Origin: Baylisascaris procyonis
Lineage: Eukaryota; Nematoda; Chromadorea; Rhabditida; Ascarididae
Assembly (NCBI GenBank): GCA_037389465.1
Contig: JAZARR010000164.1
Coordinates: forward strand, 300,501-364,500
Length of the DNA: 64,000 nt
Direction of reading: 5' to 3'
The notes beneath the pieces are model-generated. The model had not been told where the DNA came from. It saw only the letters and a program-made list of their open reading frames with translations, and searched no databases. The number at the start of each line of letters is the position of its first letter. Position 1 is the first letter of the stretch. Positions 24,701-36,600 of this stretch are shown in pieces. Both the position numbers and the translations under genes were made by a program.

Positions 24701-27640
24701 ATAACCTACACACCGTCCGAAGAGACACTAGATCTTCCGCAAACTGCTATTTGAATTGATTTTTCGAATCCACAGACATCTATTCAAACTCTTGCAAAGT
24801 ATGTTTAAATTGCACAATTTTAGTGACCTCCTCAGTGGAATCTATAAGATTCGACAGGTGTCGCCTTATGGAATAAATTCGAAAACGATTTGGCCTCGAT
24901 TTTCAACTTTTAAAAATTATTAGCATTTTGTATTCAGGCATTACGCACATCGATGTGCAATAGGCCGCTCAGATGTACAGTTGTGTCGACATAGTTGTGC
25001 AAAGCTTTCCTACCGTTTCCCAAAAAGCCGCATGAAATTTTGTCTAAGCATTATCAGCCCTTAAATTCTTTTTTTTTTGCCTGAAATTTCACAACATCCT
25101 CACGAATATGTAATACTGGCAGATTTTTGTGATATCCAGATCCGTGAGAGGTTAACGGAGTTTATTAAACACAAACAGTTTCTCCTCAGGTTTCTATGCC
25201 TAAACAGTTGAGATCGCTGCTGCATGCGATGCAATAAATAAGGACACGGAAGCTCTAAAAGAAAGGCTGTTAAACTACTCGGGAATGAAGCAGCCGCGTG
25301 ATTTATAATTAGCAGCTAGCTAACAAAAAGCGATCAGCTGACAGAAATAACCTTAGATGGGATGATCATGAAAGTCAGATATAATGCCAATAATTTAGGA
25401 ATATGTTCGAAAGAAAACATCGGCTTGATAAGATTATTCTTTGAAAAAGTATTAAAAAATTGAACGTACTGAAGTGCCTATGAATGATGGATTATTATCT
25501 TCCAGACCATTGTGTTCACGATCTGATCTACTCATTCTAGCAATCGTCTCTGCAATCATTTCGGTAGCTAAACCGGATAAAAAATTCAGCAACCATTTAA
25601 ATTCGAATTTCACACGAATAAACGCGAAGAGACGAAGCTAATCGACTAAGTGAACAATTGCATCGATCAAACTAAGAGATCAACCTCAAAAATTATGATT
25701 TCCTACCTACAAATATCAATTACGATAGTCAAAAAACAGCTTCTGCTTAAATATCCCATTAAAATCCACCCAGCAGAATAAAATAAGTACTCCTATACAT
25801 AAAAAATACAACATGTCTATATTTATGGTTCGGAAGATAACAAATCTATAACTCGGATTATTCGGAAGACACATTTCATAATACTGCATGAAGAGCAATT
25901 CAGTCATAAGTAAATTTTGGAGAAATGAAAGAGGATGTCAGCATTGGCAAATAAACTCAGAGGTCATGAAATAGAAATTGTGCTTGAGCTTAAATGTGAA
26001 AGTAATTAAACGAATATTTTGCTTCGCCTATAAAACTATGTGGCTAATAATTTCTGGGAATACTGAAAAATAAATCTGTGGGTGTGTTGATTGCTTCACT
26101 CATATGGTACTTTTTGGGCATCCCACATTTTTGCTTCTCGTTCCGATCCATCACCCAACCTTCATATAACTTTGTCATGGTCAGTCCGACCAAAGGTCTA
26201 TAGAGGTTAACGTTTGCTGCCTCCTACAAGCCTTATTTAAAGACTTGCCGCATGATTTTTGAGCAGTTCATCCATCTACCGAACAGAAGCTACAAGTCGC
26301 CGGGCGTTATGCCAGTTTCTTAAGGATGGTTGGCAGACGATGAGAACATATGCAGTCTTCGGAGCTACTCAGGTGTTTCTCTGTGCTGACATTTTCTTGT
26401 TTCTTCGACTTTCTTCACTTCTATCCAGAAGCGATCTAGGACAGTTCCAAGGTCGACTACCTTTTCCATTCCCTTGATATCGGTTGATGTTTTAGTAATG
26501 TTTCTTACGGTTCCACTATGGGATAGCCGTTTTATACCAATGTTAGCTAAACCCCACTGGCTTAAGCTATGCCAACCAAAAAGTAAAACAGACCTAGAAA
26601 CTCATGACCCTCTTTAAAAAACCTAAAAAGAAGTGAAGTGCAAAAAGGCTTCAGCAGCAGACGGGTCAAATTAGCAATCACAACACAAAACAACCAGTCT
26701 CTATGCATAACGCAATCGACTACACACAAAAACCTACATGTGTACAATTTTTAAGGAAAAATTCATTAATTAAATAAGTATTTTTCCATCATTGGGTGAA
26801 GAATGGGGAGGAAGCGACTCTGCACCAGTATTATGGCTTCGAATGAAGCATATGACTCCGACAGCTATAGCATTTACAATAAGATTTTGATTCATTCATT
26901 GCAAGAAACTAATATTTGCGCTTTGTACAAAACATTTCCTCTCCGACTATTTTCTCTAAGAGTTTGGTACTGTTTTAGTCCACCTCATGAACTACAGCTT
27001 TCATCATCGAACACGGCAAAGTCAGCAATAGGTACTTGCCTCACTCTTCTCCCCTCTATTACTCAACACTTTTTTGCACTAGTTTTCTATAGACCATGTG
27101 CTCTGGAATATGTCTAAAATAAACGTGACCGTTGTTCTGACTCCTCTCAAGCATTAACATTGCGGGAAAGGTGAAAAGAAAGAGCTCAGCTCCCAACTCC
27201 TCATAGATTACGTATATTTAGAAAGGAACTTCAACTCAAGATCCCAGAACCCTAGTTGCATCGAATACACTATACATATAAACATCGTAACCTCATGAAG
27301 CAGGTGAATTCAGCACAACAAGCAACAACTAAACGCTCACGAAAAATGAATGAATCACAATGGACGATTCGCGATTCAACCCCGCATCACGAAAAACAAC
27401 TAAAACTGCTGGAGGGGTACAGCGACCCATTTTATTGACTGATTTCTCACGACCTAAAGTGCACACAATGTTCTGCCTGAGGATTAATATGATTAGCAAG
27501 CGCAAGGTTAGCCTCGAGGGATATTTGCAAAATAAAATCGAAATTACCTTCTCGGTAGTCGGCGACGGAATAACCTCGGTTTCGAGCTCAGCCTTCGTCG
27601 GCTTCACGTCTTCGTCCACCTCCATCTTTACTTTGCCCAT
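18716..27640 (-). CDS. NHP2: NHP2, H/ACA ribonucleoprotein core subunit (L7Ae family)
   Basis: NHP2 binds H/ACA guide RNAs with dyskerin, NOP10 and GAR1 for rRNA pseudouridylation in the nucleolus. Five minus-strand exons join with every phase intact: 27640-27548, 23203-23108, 20993-20903, 19569-19462 and 18822-18716, giving 164 residues (human NHP2 has 153). Residues 1-31 are a charged leader. The L7Ae fold runs from about 46 to 140 and includes IAQPLAGRKLAKKLYKLIKK, LRQGLSDVHKAIRRNETGI, VILAGDVSPLDVYSH and LPYVFTPSRKHLGLAAG. The C-terminus (HEDYAELYNEV) matches the HEEYQEAYDE end of the human protein. The start is chosen because a TTGTTCAG acceptor lies 5 bases upstream. Intron 1 is 4.3 kb, so no single open frame reveals the gene. 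The last exon uses an unusual TTTAAG acceptor. Identification is firm; expression is inferred. Confidence 0.94.
22123..22425 (-). CDS. Unassigned 100-codon open frame inside NHP2 intron 2
   Basis: An ATG-started frame lies between NHP2 exons 2 and 3 on the same strand. Its second half looks protein-like, with mixed hydrophobic and acidic composition: GTCIVSIGASRPVCVHRG, IYEEKSIGAVTTVIAFDVD and TEQTIEIHYDEGKSCRT before TAG. I recognise no family. It could be a nested gene, an alternative exon, a decayed mobile-element fragment or chance. Confidence 0.2.
   Translation of the reverse strand: MSHCHCLRENDDAFTFMPHPSVLSWVNIGRKRGTCIVSIGASRPVCVHRGHVVMCECIYEEKSIGAVTTVIAFDVDEVYSDILTEQTIEIHYDEGKSCRT
23204..27547. 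other. NHP2 intron 1, 4.3 kb, no supported gene
   Basis: This long AT-rich intron contains only short chance-like open frames (for example 26259-26477 and 26803-27117 on +). Exons on either strand could not be supported here. Introns of snoRNP genes often host snoRNAs. The one C-box-like ATGATGA I followed on the minus strand near 27002 has no CUGA within 100 bases, so none is called. Confidence 0.5.
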
Positions 27641-27644
27641 TTCC

Positions 27645-27688
27645 ACTGAACAATACGATTGGTCGCGAGCGCTACAACGTCAAATGCT
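27645..27688 (-). promoter_or_regulatory. NHP2 5' region: likely spliced-leader acceptor and CCAAT box
   Basis: On the minus strand ATTGTTCAG ends at 27646, 5 bases before the NHP2 ATG. This is the usual spacing of a nematode trans-splice acceptor. A CCAAT element (27658-27662 on the + strand as ATTGG) lies in a GC-rich stretch just upstream and could belong to the promoter. The trans-splice is inferred from position; the leader cannot be seen here. Confidence 0.45.
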
Positions 27689-30642
27689 TTGCATCGTCGA
27701 GGGATTTCATTCATAAATCTTTGAAGAACACTAAAATGTTATATCGTTTTTTTCGAGGATGTCTCAACATCTTGGTTGTTTAGGTTTGGCATTAGCATAA
27801 CTCAATCCCAATCCTTTCTCCCTCCTACCCCACTGTTAGATGAGACCAACGAAAGTATACTATAGTGTTGCAGCGTAACAGAAATTCAGAGAAGAAATAT
27901 ACGGCAACTGTACTGTCAACCGATAAAACATGCAGAGATCTTCGCGACACATTTTGCAATGATAGGAGAGTGCAATGACTGATTTTTTAGATCAGGAGTA
28001 ATTCAATGATAAGGAGTAACAAAAACAACCAAATATTGAAGGGAATTAAAAAGGATAAACTCATTGTGGATGAGGATCCCTCTTACAAAACAAAATGGGA
28101 AATTTTCAAGCAATTCTGCTAAAATTTTCTCAAACCGAACTTTAAACTTTAATAATATCTATCAGCAGACTTTGAAACTGCATTATTTACTCGAACCATA
28201 ATTACTAAGGTACAACACTTCCACATCACATCGACCCACCTTTCATCTAGGCAGTGTTTCATTTCATTCCATCGTTATATATGGCACTTTGGATGTCACT
28301 ATTCGGTTTACTTCACAGTTCTTATGGACATTTTTCAACCATGTATATGACGGCATTTGGTCTCAACCAGGTCATCGGAGGAAGAAAGACCCGTCCATGC
28401 TCGTGGAAAAAGCTTTGCCTCGGTGCTAGCTGACCTTGGCACGCGAAAACGCCCCAGGGGACAACAACAACCACTCAAGTGGACGAATGTCGCCCCTTGT
28501 GTTATCAAACCAAGGCAAGCTCGAGTTAACTATTGAAATTAGCCCGCTTATGTCCCCCATGAGTCGCCAAGGCCCTGCTAACCCTCTCGCGTGACGCTCC
28601 ATGCTTTCTCACTCGCACACAGTTCGGTGTAATGGTCACGCACGCCGCCTCGACTGCGCTCTCTCGCCATAGAATGGAGGTGAAAGTTGCGAGTGAGAGG
28701 GAGATGGGCTGGGCCGAGGAGGAGGAAGTCAACTTCTGAGGCCAGACAGACTAATCAACGATTTAGACTAAGTAAGGGAGGGTACTTCCCTCCTACCAAC
28801 AAAACCCGTCCACAGTACTCGCTCAAATCCTCCGACCTATGGGACCCTTAGTTCCCCAGAGAAAGCAGTTTCTTTAACGCGTTCCGCCCTCCATGTCGTC
28901 AAATCGATAACCACATTTTCTTAAATCAGAGTGGACGACAGTGCGCGAATAGTAGGCAACAAAACAACCAAACATCCGCCGCACCTACAACAAGACCACC
29001 CACATACAAACCAAAACACAACAAACAGCACCCAGATGAAAATAGCGATCCTCTTCGCTTACTTCGCCTCTTAGTTTATCAGCACTTGTAGGTCCATCGC
29101 TAACAAAAAACGCCTCATAAACATTCAAATTCCTGCATACCCTGGACGTATCCATTCACTCAAACAAGTATCAGCGCAACAGTGTCCATAACACAAAAAT
29201 ATTAGCACTGATGTTGCAACGATCGACAAGCCCAAAACTACACAAGTGAGCACATTTAAAAATTAAACCTTTATTCAGATAAGAACATCTAACGATTTTC
29301 CAAATTCAACAACAATAAACCAAAAAATAAAAAAAGGAACATCCGGTTAATGCTTTTTCTCAAGAGTTCACACCGGAACTACCGTCAACTCCTTCTCGCC
29401 TGCCGACTCACAAGTGCGAAACTATTACCTAAAGTACCTGCCCACAATACATTGACAACAAACAGATCTCTCCATTAGGAAACAAAACAATCGTTGCATG
29501 ACATCGGACAAACACAGTCGCAATAAAAAAGGTTTTTTTGCATACTTTCCCCTCCGATAAATCAACTCCAAAAGACCCTCATTCTAGCCTAAAATATTCC
29601 ACCGTACGTCACTTTATACGACCAGCTCGAGCAGAAGTTTGCAATCAGCTTCTATCTGATTTAACATTTAGCATTGAAGAGATCTACATGCCCTTTCCCA
29701 CATTCCGGAAACAGAACCACAGAGTGGAAAAATTTTACGCGATTAAACAACAACGAATAAACAACCGCTGGCAAGAAAGAACTACTCAGAATTGCCCCAA
29801 GTGACAACCCTCAAAAGAAATGCAAACAACAGCAAACATTCAAAACTGGACTGCTTAAAACTTGTTGCGAAAAGCGAAAAACAAATTCATACAGGAAGCA
29901 AATGAATTCTACGGCATATTAACAAAACACTGTGGAAAAAGTTGTCAATGTTTACTGGCACCAATTTTTTCAGTTTGCAGCACCAAGAAAATCGGAAATT
30001 CAAAGTTTTCATAAAAATCCTCTCTCCCTCGTGATAATTCCGTTTTTTGCCCTCCACACATAATGCTGAATTTTTCAAAATTCGAACAGGTGCATGGTTG
30101 AAAAAGCGACCTTCGATACGAATATTTGCCATTGTGAAGAAAAGCAGTCCTTTAATGATTCCCTATGAACTCCAAGCTGGATGATTCATTCAGGTCCTTC
30201 ACATTTCCTTGGCACAAATGAAACATGACCTCTTATGAACTTACCAGTGGATATATGAAAGCGTGTAATATTTTCAATACGTACGCACGTACCTCTTTTA
30301 GTTGCCTACAGTCAAACCTGAAACCATCAAAACACGATGGTAATCAAGAATTTACCTCTGAAGGGCCATTTCGACAATATTTACTCACCCGGGTTCAAAA
30401 CATATGACGATCATCACTAACCGCAGTTATACAGTTGACGGAAATTCAGCGCCATTACCCTCCCCCTCCTTCCATGTTACTCTATCAATGCAAAGTGCTG
30501 GGGTAAGCAGCGATCCGATACGCTAATGTGGAAGGTGCCACAAACCTAATCATGTCCAAAGCATTAAAGTATGTCGGAAGTGGGATAACAGTCTTCATAG
30601 ATTTAAAAACAAACAACTCAGATATGGCAACCGAGCAGCTGC
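27689..30642. other. Intergenic region between Nopp140 and NHP2
   Basis: This 3.0-kb stretch should hold the Nopp140 3' UTR and the NHP2 promoter. No gene is supported. At 29063-29100 a short exon-like stretch on the minus strand (acceptor TTTTTTGTTAG, donor GTAAGC) reads DGPTSADKLRGE but has no partner. The segment 28540-28740 is GC-richer with GAGAG-type low complexity. Confidence 0.5.
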
Positions 30643-33600
30643 CTAATCACTGTCTTCGAACTTCACCGAATTGACGGCTGTGTTGATGTGACCACCGCCA
30701 TAACTACCACGCTTCTTCTTAGTCTTCTCATGTCGATAGCCCTTGCCTTGAACTTTGCTGAAGTCTTGATAGGCCTTCTTACCCCATTCATCGTAATCCT
30801 TAATATATGACAATAATGAACACAAACAAATAAACATATAAGCACTACTCAGAGCAGCATCTTGGCCACCACTAATGGTAAACCATTTCAAAATGTTCGG
30901 TACTAGAATCTAAGTACAAAGAAGCTTTTTAAATCAGTGGAATCTTTTTATGTCTCCTTTTTTTCGCCATAAGCACAGAGAGCATGGCTTTGGAGATCAC
31001 TGCTTTAAGACCTCTCTCTTCCCTGCCCCTATCCCTGCTTCTATCTCCTCTTCCTAACCCTCCAACTCCGTCTATCCACCAACACGACCTCCACTTTCTC
31101 AGGCGACATTAGGGGAACACTTCCGCAAAAAACGTAAATAAGCAAGAATTTCGTCGCTGTACTTGCACCTACAGTTGTTTATATTCCCACAGTATCTTCG
31201 TTTGGACTCAGCCCAATTCAATCAAAGCTAACAACATCAAATCAGTACTTGAACTTACGCAAACCCAAATACCCTTCAACGAGTCAAAATACTCGCCACA
31301 GATAACGAAAGATCATCTCATATCGAAACTTAAAATCATTAGCACTGTTTCAAAACCATTTCAAAACCTACCGCTTTATAAGAGTTGTCTCGGAACTTCT
31401 CATCCAGCTGGTCTTTCGAAATTTGTACGCGTCTAAACGGTTCATTCGACTTCCTCTGAAAATGATATCACTGCCATAGCACACATATCACTTATCGTTA
31501 TTATTATTATTACTATTATTATAACTATGCTCTAAAATACGACGGATTATCAAAGCCAATATGTGCGTTAGAGTGGATGTCAGTAATGCTCACTCACCTC
31601 AGCACTACTTGTATGCATGCATGCACTTGTTTTCTGTGAATGTTGGATAAGAACAGAAAAAAACCTCATTTGAACCTCCGAACATTTCCAATTCCTATTC
31701 CATAAAAATAGTGGATGAGCGAACATACCTTCGACGACTTTTTGAAACATCTCGCAGCTAGGAATTTACCTCTAATTTACCATATGGTATTGTTTTGCAA
31801 TAAACAGCAACCATTCTACCAAAAGCAAGACGTTATGCGTAAAAATCCACACACTTAGGCTAGGAAACAAAATAAAACGAAGGAAAAAACTAGAAATAAA
31901 CCGCAACCTTGCTGCCACTATTCCGTTCTCCGCTTGCCAGGCCTGCTCGTTGACTGAAACAATCCTTATTAACCAAGGATAGCAAAAAAAAGGATGTTTC
32001 ATGGTTCCAACTATAATGCAATTAACATGTGTACCCTTCCAGCTCAGAAATCGAGCGAAATTTTCTCCCAAACTTCATCCCACATTTCTCTTGCTACAAC
32101 AATCGCTGAAGGACCCCATCCTCGCTCCCAATTTTCATGATCTTTGCGATTTCACGATGTACAGCTGGGCAACGAAGGAGTTCAAACGTTCAAATAAACA
32201 CAGCTGAAACAAGTTCACTGATGAATTTGATGTTTCAAGCCCGATCACGACGCCCCAAAATTTCTAATTTGTCTCACTAACCCAGAGCAATAAAATGAAG
32301 CAACCCTCACTTACGTTGTCGGTTCCATGCAAGGAAAAAACATACTCCCACAAAGCAAAAACTAACGTGCTGAGCTCTTTGTTCACGTTTTTGAACGCAC
32401 CAAAATCCCTGCACATCCAAAAAGTGCGGTTTCTACTTCTTTCCCTCTTCCTTCCTCTTTCTTTCACAAAGTTTTCGTAGACCGTTTGCGCACTGCACAA
32501 GAAGACACATACCGCATATTAGCACCACCAGTAAGCAGAAAGTGAAGCGGAGAGTAAAGGAAAAAAGGGATGGGCTGGAAGGAGAGTATGCACAATTATG
32601 GCTGCAGTATACGACAGCTCCTTACTAACATTTCTATGAGACAATATTTTTATTGGAAAACTTGCCCCACTGCGGTGCCCAAATATCGATGAAGTTGAAA
32701 GAGTTGAAGCTGCCTACGAGGACGAATTTCAAAGGCAGGCAAAAACGAGAATCAGCTACATGCGCTGCAAAAAAGAACCATCTACCTTCTCTTTTTGAAA
32801 ATCCCCAATAAACAGGACAGGAAAACAGGGAAGATGGGAGCGGGGGGAGAGGGGGTGAACGGCGATTTATCAGAAATGGTCTTCATTTCCCGCTATTTTC
32901 CGGCAACGGCCTTCTCTCTGAATGGATTTACTTCACCCTAGCCTAAAAACAAAGGCACGTGAAGAAGCAAATACGATATCATTTGAATACCTAAGCACTT
33001 ACCCTGAATCAGTGTTCTCTGCGGTGATCCCATCTCCTTTAACCGGTGTCTTCTTCTCGCTTCCAGACATTATTTTCACATTATTAGCCTAGAAAAACAA
33101 TCAGATATTATATGAGCACAGCCATGCGTCGCTTTAGCTAACGTACTAACTTCCTCAGCGAAGGAACTAAATTCCAGAATTTAAAAATGGCAGTGGAACG
33201 GCTGACGCGAATAAAAAAGCGTTGTCATAAATAGATACAATAGAATAACAAATATGATATACGAAAGATGAAAACAAAATAAAAAACGTTTCAAAAAATT
33301 GACCTCTTTAGCAATATCGACGTTGCTGGAAGCTGACGGCTGTGCCCTTCCGTTCTGAACCTTCTTGCCACCTTTTACACCACCACCTTCAACTCTGCAA
33401 TACAATAGAAATTTACTAAACAGTGATACTACTATGGTGAATTGTATAACAACCATATCGTTTCTTTGCGTCGCATTGTAGAAGACAAGGAACTACCCTA
33501 CTCATATCCTTTAGATTTTGATAGAAAACAACGAAAACTCAACCGAAAAAGCTTGAACAAAACTACCTGTGCACTTTTCTAATGGAAAAAAACGTACTCT

Positions 33601-36600
33601 AAAACTCATGAATGATCGAAAAACCTCCTCTCTCATCGCCTCAAAGCAGATGAGAAGGAAATAAGAGGGAGGCGCGGAAGGAAGGAAGTAGGCATAAAGC
33701 CACACACCTTCCTTATAAACTATTGCAAGAAGGATACTTACTGCGACAATGCTACGAAAATATAGTACCAAACATACGTATAACACAACATCGCTCTTTT
33801 ATACTGTTTAAATGAAAAAGCAAAAAGAAGCATAAACTTTGAAATACTTACCTCTTCAAATGCTCCTTTCCACTGAATTTGGACTTATCATCTCCTGCTG
33901 CGTCGTTGTCTGAGCTGTCGTCCGATGAAGTGCTGCTCTCTTCGCCGGCTGCAACTGGTTTCTTGACAGATGATGCGCCGCCGTTTTGCACATACTTCGA
34001 TAGACCTTTCTTCAACTGATCCTCACCACCAGAAGAACTATCTTCCGACGATGAGCTGTCTGCTTTTTTCTCAATAACCGCTTTCTTTGTCGAAGCTGCC
34101 TGCCCCTTGGGTTCCTTTTTTGCAGAAGCCTCCTGAGTCTTGGGTGTCTTTGGAGTTGAAGGTACAACTTGAGGACTTTTTATTGGAGCTTTCTTCGTGG
34201 GTTCATCACTCTCTGAGGAGCTGCTTTCAGCTTTCTTTTTAGAGGCAGCTGGTTTCGATTTATGGATTAACTTTTCCATCCCCTTTACTGATTTCTTCGC
34301 CGCTGAATCACTTTCGGAACTTTCTTCGGATGTGCCACTTTTGGCCTTCTGACCAGTCGTCTTCTTGGCGCTTCCCTGTGATTTCGCAGTTGCCGGAATC
34401 TTCGTAAGCGTATCAATATCTGAACTGTCATCGAAAGAATTGTCATCCTTCTCTGCTCCGACCTTCTTCTTCAGAACTGCAGTGGTTTGTTTCGGCTTGG
34501 TGGCTTCGGTCCCTTCTTCACTGCTTGTCGAATCGCTAGAACTCTCTTCAGCTGCTCTCATCGGAGTCGCCGGTGACTTTTTCGCACCCTGTAACTCTTT
34601 GATCTGCGCTAATTCCCTCTTCTTTGCAGTCCCTAGTACCTTCGACGAATTTTTATTTCCGTCACTGTCTGAACTACTGTCCGATGTGCTCGAGCTGCCT
34701 GCTTTCTTCTTTGTCGCTGCTGATACGGATACCTTAGATGTTACCTTGCTGCTTTGAGCCTTCGCTGTAGACTTTTCCTCACCACTCGATGAAGACGTCT
34801 CTTCAGAGCTGCTCTTATCCACCACCAAATTCCCTTTCTTCTGCGTCACCGCTACCTTTGTTCCTGCCTTAGAGGCGACCTTCCTAGTCACAGTATTTTC
34901 TTCGGACGTGCTGTCTGATGAACTACTATTCTCTTGCTTTTTGGCCGGCACCGAGTGGACAGAATGCCTAGGAGGTGCCACTACCTTCTGTCCTTTACCT
35001 ACTTCATCTACCTCACTGTCCGAGCTCTCAGAAGCGGATTCCTCTCGTGTTTTCTTCGCTGTAATGGCTGCGCCTTTCTTAACTGCAGCTGCGGAGGCAG
35101 GGGCCGTTTTCTGAAGAGGCTTCTTGCTGGATTCGTCGCTATCAGAAGTATCCGTCGAGCTTGAACTTTCCTTTTGTGTCGCCTCCTTTGTTGGTGCCTT
35201 AGTTGATGCGGCGTCTTTCTTTGTTGCAGCTTGAAGCTGAGCAGTTTTTTTTACTCCGACTGAAGTAGCGGCGTTTGCACCAGCAACCTTCGATGCCTGA
35301 CCACCGTCCGATGAGTCGGAAGAACTGTCGCTGCTTTCAGCTTCTACCTCCTTCGCAGGACGTTTCAAAGCAGTGGCTGCCTTTGGCTGCATTGCATGAA
35401 CATTTTTAGCAGTCTCAACGTCGCTATCGCTCTCCGAGCTCGAAGAACTAGTTTTCTTTGTAGCCTTCACTACCGCCACCTTCGATACTGGAAGCTGCTT
35501 GCCCTTCGCATCGCCGTCCGAGCTACTGCTATCTTCGGAGGAGCTTTCCTTTGCCATCTTAGGCACAACAGCAGACTTCTTGATGACAAGCGCTGCCTTC
35601 GTTCCTGCAGTCTTTGCAGGGAGTACTTTCCTTCCAGTAGACTCTGCATCACTGTCTGAGCTGTCGTCATCCGATGAGCTCTCCTTCTTCTTCGCAGAAC
35701 CTTTCACCTGACCCTCAGCATTTGTTGTTACCTTCATAGCCGACTTCTTATTCTTTAGAGCACTTACACTACCCTTCTGCGTCTCCTCACTATACGAACT
35801 ATCGGAAGAACTCGTCTCCTTGGTCGTGCCTTTACTCGAAGGTTTGCCAGCTGCCTGTGTTGTTTTAGTGGTTGGTGCTGCTGCCTTCTTTAAATCTGTT
35901 TCCGACGTTTCGAATGTCTCCTCTGAAGAAGCAGTTTCCTTCCCTGTTGATGCTGGTTTCTTCGCTTGCGCCAGAGGTTGCTGCTTCTGCAATGCAAAAT
36001 TCAATTTGACGGAAGAAAAATCAGACAATATAAAGTGATGCGAATATGGAGAAAGATACATTCTCAAGCATATTCGTCTACTATACTTTTCCCTCTCAGT
36101 TCCTTTTATGAGGAACCGAGAGGGAAAAAGGTTCGATCGGCATCACTGCATTCCAACATGCTACCACATATTCATCCTTTACGTACCTCCCGCACCTCGC
36201 TAGTTCTCTGAGTTTCACGAAAACTGTATGTTATTCACTGTTGCACGATAAAAGCATAACATTATCGCTAATATCAACGCACAGCTTGAGCGTTTATTAT
36301 TGGGTACCGCTTAAGCAACCTCAGAGCACGCATTCGCTCAGGATGTTCTGATGTACCCATAATTTACCCTAGAAAATTCTCTCGCATTCATGGCATCAAA
36401 CAATTGTAGTTGAACGTAGATGCAAATCTGTTACTGACGCCGTTACTAAATAAAGATTATTTATAACTTCTATTTTATCCTTGGCTTCTCTTCCTTGCAA
36501 AAAAGCCAATCCAAATTCAAATCTTTCAAAAATTAGCCCCCAACATATCGAAACTCTGATACTGCGGCAAAGTGAAAAAACCACGATACCAAACAAAACA

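Noticed and set aside
26990..27020. C-box-like ATGATGA in an NHP2 intron as a box C/D snoRNA
   Set aside because: No D box (CUGA) or terminal stem within the expected distance.
29063..29100. Exon-like minus-strand piece reading DGPTSADKLRGE
   Set aside because: Good splice motifs but only 37 nt and no phase-compatible partner on either side.
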